DNA from: Candidatus Delongbacteria bacterium
GTDB taxonomy: Bacteria; UBA4055
Direction: 5' to 3'
DNA: 15,488 nt
Assembly: GCA_028702975.1 (NCBI GenBank)
Contig: JAQVNT010000011.1
Coordinates: 1-15,488, forward strand
The notes beneath the pieces were generated by a model, which saw nothing but the letters and a program-made list of their open reading frames with translations, was not told where the DNA came from and ran no database searches. The translations under genes were made by a program, and so were the position numbers. This document shows positions 5,856 to 14,378 of the stretch, one piece after another. How positions within the stretch are numbered: position 1 is the stretch's first letter; every line of letters begins with the position of its first letter.

Positions 5856-8123
5856 ATGAGAAAGATACTTTTTACAGCTGCGGTTCTCATCTTTTTGCCG
5901 CACGGGATCTTTGCGGATGAACTGACTACATATACGGCAGTTACAAAAGGATCCGGAATAAAAATATATGACGGTGTCGTTTTTGCGGCTACCGACGGAG
6001 GTCTTATCGTTCGTGAAGGCAATAATTACACTATATATGATACTGACGACGGTGTTTTCAAACCTGATATAGAGGAGATCGAAAAGGATTTTAGAGGAAT
6101 GTTGTGGCTGGGTCATCCCGACTGCTCGGTCACTGTTTACGATATTGAAAGAAAAACACCCGTTTATCTTGACGACATATCTCAGTCCGGCGTTTACATG
6201 CTCAATGCGATTCATTCTTCATCGGAATATGTTTATATTGCTGCGAGCGGACTGTTAGCCCGTTACAGGTATAATTACGATTTTAAAAAATATGAGATCT
6301 CGGAAATAAACAGTATGACAGGCAGTGTTACGGATGTGAAGGTCGCCGGAGGAGCTGTCTATATAACAACTGCTTCCGGAGCATACTTCATTGACGAAAA
6401 TTCACCGAACATAAATTATTTGAACAACTGGACAAAAATATCGGGTCTGGATGCTGCCGGCAGCCTCAACGGTCTTGCAGTTAGCGGGGAAGCGGTGTAT
6501 GTTCTGGCTCATACCGGGCTTTTTAAGATCGACGGGTCGGGTGCCGTGAAAGAAACTGTCTTTGACGGTGTCGATCTGAAGTACGGGTATTTCAGCGGCG
6601 GCGAATTTCTTGTCACCTATGAGCAGGTCGATGCAATGGTCGTAAGTTCCGTGCCGGAAGATCTGTCATCAGCTCCTCAAATATTGTTCGGTACGGAGGA
6701 CGAGAATTTCGGTTCTTTCTGCAGGTCGGGCGACTTGATATATTTCACTTCCACTGGCGGTTTTTCGTTCTATTCAATATCGAATGATGCAGAATACCGG
6801 CCGGAGTTCAATGTACCCAAGCGGAAAGGGATCCAGAAAGCCGCCCTTGACGAGTCATCAGGAAGGCTGCTTTACCTTACGAACAGTGATTTTTCATACA
6901 TGAATATCTCAGACTATTCCTTCAACGACAGCCTGTACAGCGCGAAAGCTACCGGAGACGGGGCTAAAAATATTTATGTAAAGAATGGGAAGGTATATAT
7001 CTGCACATGGGGCGCGGGGGTTAATATTTTTGAGTTCGCCGAACCTCACTATTCGTATTTCTCGAACTACACTTTCGGATCCGCCCTTACCAGTGTCAGT
7101 TATCCTGTTCATCCCGGCATCACAGGCGACAGTAGCGGAAATTTATGGATAACCAACTGGGGGGATAAATCTAACACTGACGGTTCAACGCTTGTGAGGG
7201 TGGCTCCCGACGGAACGGATCATTCATATCTGACCAAGGATTATTTCTACGGATATGATGTTTTCGCACACCTGTTTGAAGGCCGGACATGGATCTGGAC
7301 AGGGAGCTCAAAGCAGTCTTTCGGCGCTCAGGACGGTATCGGAGTAGGGGTTTTCGACGGGGTTAATCTCAGTTTTAAAAGATTACTGATCTCCGACGGT
7401 GTGATCGATATAGCCGCCGATAAGGACAATATTATCTGGATCGGAACGAACAACGGCATCAGGTATGTTGATCTAAATTTAAGCCCGTCGGAACCCCAGA
7501 GTTTTTCTCTTGTAAATATTAACACCGTTCAGACCGGGCCGATCGGTAATGTTATTTACGATGTGGAAGTAAACAGCATAAACGAAAAGTGGTTCGCGAC
7601 GGACAGAGGCATTAGCGTTCTTTCGGCGGACGGCAACAGCTGGAGGCATTATGTACCCATGCATTACAGCGGAACTGTCTCAGTGCCGGGCGAGATCAAT
7701 AAAATAAAACTTCCCGATTCCTCAATAAATGAGATTTATTTTATAGAGGATGAGGGTATTGCGGTAATAGGCTCTTACAACGGGCTGTCTTTTCTGGAAT
7801 ACGGAAAAGTTTTCAAGACGGGTGAAGTAAAAAAAGATCAGATCCAGACAAAACCGTCGCCTTTTATCAACGACGGAAGTTCGGTAATGGGTTTTTACTT
7901 CCCGGAAGACGGAAAAAGCTACGATACAGGCAAAATATTCGACATGAAGGGATTTCTGATCCGCGGCGGCGACGGCGGTAAAGAATTCAGCATAAACAAC
8001 GGATGGGACGGAAGGGATAATAAGGGAAAGCTCGTATCGACAGGTATTTACAAAATGATCGCGTATAATAAAAACGACCCTTCACAGAACATAACGGGCA
8101 AAATAGCGGTGGTCAGAAAATAA
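5856..8123 (+). CDS. Secreted beta-propeller protein with FlgD-like C-terminal Ig domain
   Basis: A 755-residue exported protein. Residues 1-20 are a clear signal peptide (basic MRK, hydrophobic stretch, GIFA just before the probable cleavage site). The body has repeated beta-rich units of the two-component-regulator propeller type. The clearest are residues 524-539, containing IIWIGTNNGIRYVD, and 577-589, containing EKWFATDRGIS; others occur around 42-60 and 425-435. This suggests one or two seven-bladed propellers. Residues about 665-755 form a FlgD-like Ig fold with the hallmark GWDGRDNKGK...STGIYKMIAY (717-737). Similar tails occur on secreted proteins of Bacteroidota and related phyla, and PorZ of the type IX secretion system also combines propellers with a C-terminal domain, but I cannot claim orthology. 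No kinase or membrane domain is present, so it is not a complete hybrid sensor. The ligand is unknown. Confidence 0.8.
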   Translation: MRKILFTAAVLIFLPHGIFADELTTYTAVTKGSGIKIYDGVVFAATDGGLIVREGNNYTIYDTDDGVFKPDIEEIEKDFRGMLWLGHPDCSVTVYDIERKTPVYLDDISQSGVYMLNAIHSSSEYVYIAASGLLARYRYNYDFKKYEISEINSMTGSVTDVKVAGGAVYITTASGAYFIDENSPNINYLNNWTKISGLDAAGSLNGLAVSGEAVYVLAHTGLFKIDGSGAVKETVFDGVDLKYGYFSGGEFLVTYEQVDAMVVSSVPEDLSSAPQILFGTEDENFGSFCRSGDLIYFTSTGGFSFYSISNDAEYRPEFNVPKRKGIQKAALDESSGRLLYLTNSDFSYMNISDYSFNDSLYSAKATGDGAKNIYVKNGKVYICTWGAGVNIFEFAEPHYSYFSNYTFGSALTSVSYPVHPGITGDSSGNLWITNWGDKSNTDGSTLVRVAPDGTDHSYLTKDYFYGYDVFAHLFEGRTWIWTGSSKQSFGAQDGIGVGVFDGVNLSFKRLLISDGVIDIAADKDNIIWIGTNNGIRYVDLNLSPSEPQSFSLVNINTVQTGPIGNVIYDVEVNSINEKWFATDRGISVLSADGNSWRHYVPMHYSGTVSVPGEINKIKLPDSSINEIYFIEDEGIAVIGSYNGLSFLEYGKVFKTGEVKKDQIQTKPSPFINDGSSVMGFYFPEDGKSYDTGKIFDMKGFLIRGGDGGKEFSINNGWDGRDNKGKLVSTGIYKMIAYNKNDPSQNITGKIAVVRK

Positions 8124-8126
8124 AGG

Positions 8127-9698
8127 TCATTTGAAAAATATCCACCTCACTCCCCAGATCTCATCGTGCGTGCGCATATCAAAATTCTCAATAGTGCTGT
8201 AAATATAATGTTCGTTCAGATCGAACTCAAGTCCGCTCGTATCATAATGGTCCTTGAGGAAATTATCCGAGCCGTAGAAAAATTCAAAATCCGTAATTCT
8301 TACTCTCAGATTGAAGCTTAAATTGTTCATGATCTCTTTATTATCGCGTATAAAATATTCTGAATAACCGTGATATAGAGCTGCATTGACCTTAAGTTTC
8401 TCATTGAAATATCTGTCTTCGAAAGTTAACGAACTTATCAGATTATTCTTAATGTCTCCGGTTTTGTCGGAGCAGTCTGAAACTATTATATCGGACTTGA
8501 ACTGGAGCATGCTATTATTTCCGGCAGTAAAACCCGCTCTGTAATATTTGCGCTCCCTTTTTGAAACAAGGTCTATCCCCGTTCTTAAATTAAAGCCGAT
8601 ATTATTTATTCCGAAATCTCTTCCGGCAGTGAGAGAATTTTCAAAAAAATCAGATACCTCATCCGGTTTTTCATAAAAATAACCGCTTTTTGATGAAAGT
8701 TTTATCAGTTTAAGATCTTTTTCAAGAAAAACATGCGATGAAAATAAGGTTCCGGAAGCGTCGGAATATATGAAGAACCCCCTGAGGTCAGTATCTATTA
8801 CCCATTCTGCTTTAAATGACAGTTTAGCGTAACCAGCCGTGCTTCCGAGGCCTCCGCTGGAGAGCCCCGTTTTTCCTTTTAAAATATATAGCTTATCGGA
8901 AAGGGCCAGTTCGCTGTATATATCGGTGTCGTAATATCTTCTGATGTCATTTTCTGATATAAAAGTTACACCCGATCTGCTTCTTATCCGTTCCGAGAAT
9001 TCTCTGTCTAAATAGAACGCGGACCTGAGTACTTCCGGCCGGAAAAGAGATGAATCGGCGCTTAAAAGATATTTTTTCTCTTCCGTATAAGAAATGTCCA
9101 GTGCGGGATCGAAAGAGAGTGTCTTAGGCATCCTTAATTTTAGAGAATAATTCTGTTTAAGATAAGGATAAATAAAGTCGTCTTTATAATCTCTGTTGTC
9201 CCTGTAATCGGTAACCTGAGCGAAAACTGAAATAGTAAGATCGGGAATTACAGTCTGCGCGATATTTACCGAAAGGTCCCTGTAATTGAAAAATGCGTCT
9301 TTGTATCTGACCTCGGAGACGGGGATCGACGGGTCGTAATTTCTGGTATAGATATGGATTTCAGAACCCGAGCATTCAGACGACACATCTTTCACTATTA
9401 TCTTTTCGATTATATCGACCGAAATAAAAGAAAGATCGGTCAGGGTGCGCCCGTAAAAAACATCATCGATATAGAGAGCTGTCTCCGCTGAAGACTTTCC
9501 GGTTCCGTAAAAATATACCGGCTGTCCGATAATCCCGTAACTTGTTCCTTTCAGAGTGGGTACTTTTGAAAGAATATCGTAAATATCCCTCGCTGCGATG
9601 TTCTCAATATCATTTCTTTCAAATACGGTCTCCGATGAGAACAAAAAAGCATTAAATATTAAAATAAGCGGTAAATATATGTGTTTCATCAAAGGCAT
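8127..9698 (-). CDS. Outer-membrane beta-barrel protein with TonB-receptor-like plug
   Basis: Predicted outer-membrane protein of 523 residues from the ATG at 9698, or 520 from the ATG at 9689, which opens directly with a signal peptide (MKHIYLPLILIFNAFLFSS). Neither ATG has a convincing ribosome site, so the start is uncertain. Numbering from the second Met, residues 20-117 resemble the plug of TonB-dependent receptors: an ILSKVP turn, then ALYIDDVFYG where receptors have the liDGvp strand, then VDIIEKIIV where they have the IerIEV strand. No TonB box or carboxypeptidase-like N-terminal domain is visible. About 400 residues of alternating beta strands follow, rich in aromatic and charged residues and ending in VRWIFFK. 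A classical 22-strand receptor barrel is usually larger. It may be a shrunken receptor or a distinct plug-barrel family. It lies 18 bp after the PASTA gene and is the last gene of that cluster. Confidence 0.72.
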   Translation of the reverse strand: MPLMKHIYLPLILIFNAFLFSSETVFERNDIENIAARDIYDILSKVPTLKGTSYGIIGQPVYFYGTGKSSAETALYIDDVFYGRTLTDLSFISVDIIEKIIVKDVSSECSGSEIHIYTRNYDPSIPVSEVRYKDAFFNYRDLSVNIAQTVIPDLTISVFAQVTDYRDNRDYKDDFIYPYLKQNYSLKLRMPKTLSFDPALDISYTEEKKYLLSADSSLFRPEVLRSAFYLDREFSERIRSRSGVTFISENDIRRYYDTDIYSELALSDKLYILKGKTGLSSGGLGSTAGYAKLSFKAEWVIDTDLRGFFIYSDASGTLFSSHVFLEKDLKLIKLSSKSGYFYEKPDEVSDFFENSLTAGRDFGINNIGFNLRTGIDLVSKRERKYYRAGFTAGNNSMLQFKSDIIVSDCSDKTGDIKNNLISSLTFEDRYFNEKLKVNAALYHGYSEYFIRDNKEIMNNLSFNLRVRITDFEFFYGSDNFLKDHYDTSGLEFDLNEHYIYSTIENFDMRTHDEIWGVRWIFFK

Positions 9699-9716
9699 AT
9701 TCAGTATCTGCGGCCT

Positions 9717-10541
9717 CTACCAGCCCAGGGTTTCCTCCGCTTCAATGTTAAGATCGAGGTCTATAACAGTACCTTCTTTGACTTTTTCACCCCACTGTAC
9801 GGACTGCCCGATTATCCTGTCGAACCCTTTATCGATATCGGTCACCTCTTTCACCTTACCGAGCTTGAGCTTGTTTTTGGAGATCTCGCTCTTTGCTCCC
9901 TCAAGGGTCTTGTTGTAAAGATTCGGGACTATCACCATTTTGATCGACGGACCTTTACTTATAACAATATCGACGATTGCGCTTTCATCTATCTCTGATC
10001 CCGCAGGAGGATTGAAGCTGATGATCCTTCCCTTGTCTATAAGGTCGTCTTCGGCGAAATTCTCGATTATGTCTACAACTCCGGCTTTGGACAGAATATC
10101 TTTTGCCGTTTCTGAGTTAAGTCCCGTAATGTCAGGCATTATGATCTTCGGGCTGAGTTCGATCTCTTCCATAAGGTCCTCTTCCGACATTATCTCAAAA
10201 GTTATCTCCATAGCTTTGGATACTTCCAGTTTGACAGCATCGCCCTTAGCCGCTTTAAAACCGGGAAGAGGGAACTGGCTCAGTACTATATCGGGAGATG
10301 TATTCTCGACGAATTTTTCTTCGGTTATTATTTTCAGTCCAAGATTTTCTGCAACCAGTTTAGCATCGGAGATCTTAAGGTTGGCAAGGTTCGGTATCTG
10401 TACTTCGGTTACTTCATTACTGCGGTCAAAGAAATCCTCCGGAAGTATCTTTTTCAGATTGATGACTTCTGTAAAAACCAGCGTGCATGTAAGTAAAGTT
10501 ACAAGGAATGAAGTGATCAATGAGATTATAAACGATTTCAT
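9717..10541 (-). CDS. Membrane-anchored protein with three PASTA domains and no kinase
   Basis: Residues 1-25 form an uncleaved-looking hydrophobic anchor, placing the rest in the periplasm. Three PASTA domains follow at about 46-109, 132-196 and 202-266. Each begins with a P-(N/D)-(L/I) element (IPNLANL, MPDITGL, VPNLYNK), continues with a helix, and ends in a V..SKG-like strand (LEVSKA, IVISKG, LDLNIE). An acidic linker separates the first and second. PASTA domains in Ser/Thr kinases and penicillin-binding proteins can bind peptidoglycan fragments. Here there is no kinase or transpeptidase, so it may be a peptidoglycan-sensing or docking partner for the neighbouring cyclase; that link is inference from context. 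The start at 10541 has an AAAGGA site at 10549-10554, seven bases upstream. Gaps to both neighbours are 18 bp, indicating one operon. Confidence 0.88.
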   Translation of the reverse strand: MKSFIISLITSFLVTLLTCTLVFTEVINLKKILPEDFFDRSNEVTEVQIPNLANLKISDAKLVAENLGLKIITEEKFVENTSPDIVLSQFPLPGFKAAKGDAVKLEVSKAMEITFEIMSEEDLMEEIELSPKIIMPDITGLNSETAKDILSKAGVVDIIENFAEDDLIDKGRIISFNPPAGSEIDESAIVDIVISKGPSIKMVIVPNLYNKTLEGAKSEISKNKLKLGKVKEVTDIDKGFDRIIGQSVQWGEKVKEGTVIDLDLNIEAEETLGW

Positions 10542-10548
10542 TTTTTCG

Positions 10549-10554
10549 TCCTTT
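10549..10554 (-). promoter_or_regulatory. Ribosome binding site of the PASTA gene
   Basis: Reads AAAGGA on the minus strand, seven bases before the ATG at 10541, inside the 18-bp gap after the cyclase stop codon. It supports translation of the PASTA protein from the cyclase message. Confidence 0.7.
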
Positions 10555-10559
10555 TTAAA

Positions 10560-13500
10560 TTATTGAATACTGTCAACAAATCTCTCCGCATAGTCAATTT
10601 TCGAATAATCAATATCATTCATGTTCCTAAAACTGAGAAGCATTTCAAAATAATATTTTGCGGTTCTGTTGTCGCCTATCGCCGATTTGATCATGCCGGT
10701 GTTGTAGAAGAGTTCGGGATATTTGTGATACTCATCCGGCGAAAGATTGCCCAGAGATTTAGTTATGAGTTTGTCGGCTTCAGAGAAATTGCCCAGATGG
10801 TAGAATGCCCACGCCGCTGCAGATAAATATTCAGGGTCGTTTGGCGATTCGGCAAGAAGTTTGCCGGTAATATCTAGTGCTTCTATCAGATTCCTCTTGC
10901 TGTCGGTAAGAAATCTCGCAAGGTCAAGCAGAAATTCAGTATTTTCGGGATAAAGTATCAGTTTCATCCGGTACGCTCTCTCTTTGAGTTCGACGATGCC
11001 CGGGTTGGAAAAGAACTTGGATTCCTGAAAATACCTCAGACCCGTAAAATCATCATTTCCGGAGTGGTAGCTTTTTCTGGCGGAAGTAAGGTAATTTTCT
11101 CTGCCGGTGATCTTGTAAAGGTACAGATTAGAAACAAGATCGTCGGGGTCTAAGATCAGTGCGGATTTAAAATAATCCTCTGATTTGCTCACATTCAGAC
11201 TGTAATTCAGAATTCCCAGAAGTGTAAGGTTCTCTTTTCTTTTCGGGTCGATCTGATAAGCCTTTTCCGCAAAAGAGATCGAAGGTATGGTCTCTGATTC
11301 GGCCAGGCTGATTTCCGCCCGGGCTGAAATAACTGAAGATGATCCCGAAGAGTCCTTCTTCGTTTTATCATCAATGATCGACATAAACTCATTAAGCCTG
11401 AAAATATCGTCGTACAGAATGTAGCTTGAGATCAGTATCTGAAGAAATTTTTCTGAAATATTGAAGTTCTTGTCTTTGAGAAACCTCAGATAGTGACCGG
11501 ATTTCAAAAAGTCATTCTTTGTGAGAAATAGTTCCGCAAGGTCGATCATTGAGTATGGGAAAGAGGGATAATTCGTAACAAAACTCAGAATTTCCCCTTC
11601 CGCAGAGATCTTCATGCGGTTCGCCATTAAAGATCTGTAGGTTTCATAGTTTTTAATGAAATTACCGAATTCGCCTGAGCCCAGTCCTATGTAGAGATCC
11701 GACATGGTTCTTATATCCAGAAAAGACCCGAACATTTCTTTGTCTGAAGGTACATGAAAATCGTAAAGCACATCTCCGAATGAGTTCATGACCGCAAGCC
11801 TCGGGGCGTCAATATCTTTAAAAAACTGATTGTATCCCTCGGAATCCTTTCTGATGAAAAGAGGTATGTAGTCAGAATTGATCTTTTTGATCATGTTGTA
11901 ATCGCTGAAAATATTTTCCTCAGGAATAAATCCGTACGCAGACGGATCGCACAGATAAGCCAGTACGGGTTTTGAGAGGGTGCTCGAATAAGAAACAGCC
12001 TCTTTAGTATTGTATATCCAGTTGATCTCTTCTTTAAGAATGTCTCTTCTTTTTCTGAAAAGTTTGATCTTTGAGATCTCCTTTTCAAGTACTTTCTGAG
12101 GCAGAACACCGTATTTTACCGAGATAAGGTTAATGTCCTCGTCAAAAAAGAGTACGGCTGGAAAACTTTTTATTTCGAATTTTTTTGGAAGTTCCGATCT
12201 CTCCGCGTCTTCAACAGATAAGAATATCATATTCCTGTAATTTTTCATGAACGCGGGGTTAAAGATCGTATGTTTAAGATAATTCTGAGAGTCCTGTGAT
12301 CTTGAATCCGACATTACTAAGATAATCGGCATTTCATATTCAAGGGCGAGTTCTTCCGCATGTGAGAAGTTCCTGGCGTTCTTCACTTTGTTCGTTTCTG
12401 TTTCCCTGATCATCGAGACCATTCTTTTGTTCAAAAGTGAAGATTCTTTTATAAATGAAGCAATTACGCCTGCATCTGTCACATTCCCAAGAATGTTTTT
12501 GAACGATTTGATCTCTTCTTTATTCTGATCAGCCCACACAAGTGAAGGAAATACATTTACTCCGAGCGATCTGAGCAGTGCGGCATCCTTATGTCTGAAA
12601 AGCCTTAGAAGGATAACATCGCCCGATTCCCTGATGACATCTTTATGAAGAAGGGCGTGCTCAATATATTTGGATCTGAGTTCCTGCCCGTCGAGAGCTG
12701 CGACTATAAGCGGTTTCTGCTCTCTGAGTGAAACCTGGCTTGCTTCAGTCCATGAATCATACATTTTACTCTTTGTTCTTGAAATCGAGGTCTCCTTCTG
12801 CTGGATCGAATCAGAAATAAGTATCATTTTCTGTATGTCTTTCTGCATTTTCGCAAGCTCGGTCCTGTTTGGGAACACCTCCAGTCCGCTGTTTATATGG
12901 CCCAGAGCCGCAGACGGATCATTCTCAAGAAGAGATATGTTTGCAGATTCCGTATATTTCCTTATCGAATTATCGGGCAGTTTATTCAAAATCTCCCTGG
13001 CGCCTGAAAAATCCGAGAGGCTTTTTCTTATCTCTATCGCCGTAACAGCAGAAGTCTGCGCTTCGGAATTTATCATTAGAGCCGAATCCGACAGGGATCT
13101 TGCCCGTTCGATATTGGAAAGAGAGAACTCTATCTGAGCAAGACCGTTGTAAGCTGCGGCTGTTTCAGGATATATGTCGATAGCCCTCCTGTACCGCTCC
13201 GCCGCTTTCCCGTTGTCATTAAGTACAGCCCGATACACATCTCCGCATTTTACGCAGCTTAACGGATCGTCAGGATATTCTTCAGCCAGCCGGGCCGCCG
13301 TTTCTTCACAGGCAGTTTTAATATTGAGATCGCTGAAAAGATCAATGCTCATAAGGTTAAGGTATAAACTTTTAAGTCCGGAATTTGATGCCTTTTTTAA
13401 AAGAATGTATGAGCTGTCGAGCTGATTTCTGTCTGAATAAAACCTGAAGTACGACATTGCAAGGTATAAAGCTTTTTTCGGGTCGTCAGGATCTTTTGAA

Positions 13501-14327
13501 TACATTCCTGAGTAGTAGGAATGTATTTCCCTGCCTTCTTCGGTACCGGCCGACATAATGTTGAAATAATTGGATTTTATGTTCTTTTCGCTTTTCAAGT
13601 CTTTCGTGATCTCTCTGGCCGCAGAAAATTCAGATCTCAGAAAATGTTCCTCAAAGTCGGTAAAATGGTCGAAAAAGAACAGGAAAAGCAGAAGGATGAG
13701 AAAAAGTACTGAACCGAAAACCGGAAGGACGAATTTGAGAAGCGTGTCCATGTCCATGCTTTTTCCTGTGGATTTTCCGGCCCGTAAAGTGCCTTTTTCT
13801 GAGCCTGTAAGGACTTCATAGACCTTAACTTTTTCTTTAATGTTCTTAAGCCTTTTATTTCCTATCAGTTCGCATTTAATGTCGTCCTGATTTCCCAGAA
13901 GTATCAGTACCGAGTGAGTTATGACAATACTTCCCGGCTGTGCGAGAGGCCTTATCCTGGAAGCTATATTCACCCCGTCGCCGAAAATGTCGTCGTCTTT
14001 TACTATCACATCGCCTATGTGTATGCCGATCCTGACAGACAGTTCCCTCGATTTCGGTACGGTGGCGTTCCTGTCGGCAAAATACTTTTGAAGTTCTTTG
14101 GCGCAATACACAAGCATGACAGCACTTTCCGACTCCACAAGTATCTCGTCCCCGATATGCTTGATAATCTTTCCGCCGTATTTGGCAGAGATCTCGGTGA
14201 CGATATCCTTGTGCTTCTGGAGCAGCTTAAGAGATTCAGACTCATTATTCTGCATCATCTTTGTATATCCGACGATGTCGGAGAACATTATTGCGCGTAA
14301 TTTTCTTATCGTGTTCGGTTCATCCAT
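10560..14327 (-). CDS. Transmembrane class III adenylate cyclase with TPRs and three thioredoxin-like domains
   Basis: A 1255-residue multidomain protein. Residues 8-175 are a class III nucleotidyl cyclase domain with every key residue in register. Metal ligands are Asp17 (FSDIVG) and Asp60 (IGDE), adenine-selecting residues are Lys56 and Asp113 (DIFGD), and transition-state residues are Asn120 and Arg124 (VNIASR). The Lys/Asp pair predicts ATP to cAMP rather than cGMP. Residues about 197-219 are a single hydrophobic membrane segment, so the remainder should face the periplasm. There follow a TPR region (about 280-500), three thioredoxin-like domains (about 522-628, 648-755, 770-875) and a second TPR region (about 920-1235). 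The thioredoxin-like units keep the cis-Pro strands (FPSLVW, FPAVLFF, APRLAVM) but have no CxxC; only a lone Cys793 lies near an active-site position. It starts 51 bp after pnp with a weak AAGCGGA site. It may share pnp transcription, since I find no clear promoter in the gap. Confidence 0.9.
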   Translation of the reverse strand: MDEPNTIRKLRAIMFSDIVGYTKMMQNNESESLKLLQKHKDIVTEISAKYGGKIIKHIGDEILVESESAVMLVYCAKELQKYFADRNATVPKSRELSVRIGIHIGDVIVKDDDIFGDGVNIASRIRPLAQPGSIVITHSVLILLGNQDDIKCELIGNKRLKNIKEKVKVYEVLTGSEKGTLRAGKSTGKSMDMDTLLKFVLPVFGSVLFLILLLFLFFFDHFTDFEEHFLRSEFSAAREITKDLKSEKNIKSNYFNIMSAGTEEGREIHSYYSGMYSKDPDDPKKALYLAMSYFRFYSDRNQLDSSYILLKKASNSGLKSLYLNLMSIDLFSDLNIKTACEETAARLAEEYPDDPLSCVKCGDVYRAVLNDNGKAAERYRRAIDIYPETAAAYNGLAQIEFSLSNIERARSLSDSALMINSEAQTSAVTAIEIRKSLSDFSGAREILNKLPDNSIRKYTESANISLLENDPSAALGHINSGLEVFPNRTELAKMQKDIQKMILISDSIQQKETSISRTKSKMYDSWTEASQVSLREQKPLIVAALDGQELRSKYIEHALLHKDVIRESGDVILLRLFRHKDAALLRSLGVNVFPSLVWADQNKEEIKSFKNILGNVTDAGVIASFIKESSLLNKRMVSMIRETETNKVKNARNFSHAEELALEYEMPIILVMSDSRSQDSQNYLKHTIFNPAFMKNYRNMIFLSVEDAERSELPKKFEIKSFPAVLFFDEDINLISVKYGVLPQKVLEKEISKIKLFRKRRDILKEEINWIYNTKEAVSYSSTLSKPVLAYLCDPSAYGFIPEENIFSDYNMIKKINSDYIPLFIRKDSEGYNQFFKDIDAPRLAVMNSFGDVLYDFHVPSDKEMFGSFLDIRTMSDLYIGLGSGEFGNFIKNYETYRSLMANRMKISAEGEILSFVTNYPSFPYSMIDLAELFLTKNDFLKSGHYLRFLKDKNFNISEKFLQILISSYILYDDIFRLNEFMSIIDDKTKKDSSGSSSVISARAEISLAESETIPSISFAEKAYQIDPKRKENLTLLGILNYSLNVSKSEDYFKSALILDPDDLVSNLYLYKITGRENYLTSARKSYHSGNDDFTGLRYFQESKFFSNPGIVELKERAYRMKLILYPENTEFLLDLARFLTDSKRNLIEALDITGKLLAESPNDPEYLSAAAWAFYHLGNFSEADKLITKSLGNLSPDEYHKYPELFYNTGMIKSAIGDNRTAKYYFEMLLSFRNMNDIDYSKIDYAERFVDSIQ

Positions 14328-14378
14328 TCCGCTTCGCCTTAAATTATTTGCGGTGACATATCAATTATCTGCGGATCG

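Noticed and set aside
5607..6215. 202-codon open frame on the minus strand
   Set aside because: Covers the end of the CorC-like gene and the start of the propeller gene in antisense; no recognisable domain, and both sense genes are well supported.
8105..8150. GGTGG ... CCACC pairing at the convergent gene ends as a bidirectional terminator
   Set aside because: Stem of 5 bp with a loop of around 30 bases; too weak to call.
9940..10566. 208-codon open frame on the plus strand
   Set aside because: Lies antisense to the PASTA gene, is dominated by Ser/Ile from reverse-read codons, and shows no motif or ribosome site; the PASTA reading is far stronger.
14328..14378. Possible terminator or promoter between pnp and the cyclase gene
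   Set aside because: Only a 5-bp CCGC/GCGG-type pairing with a long loop and no T-run, and no paired -35/-10 boxes; read-through from pnp is as likely.
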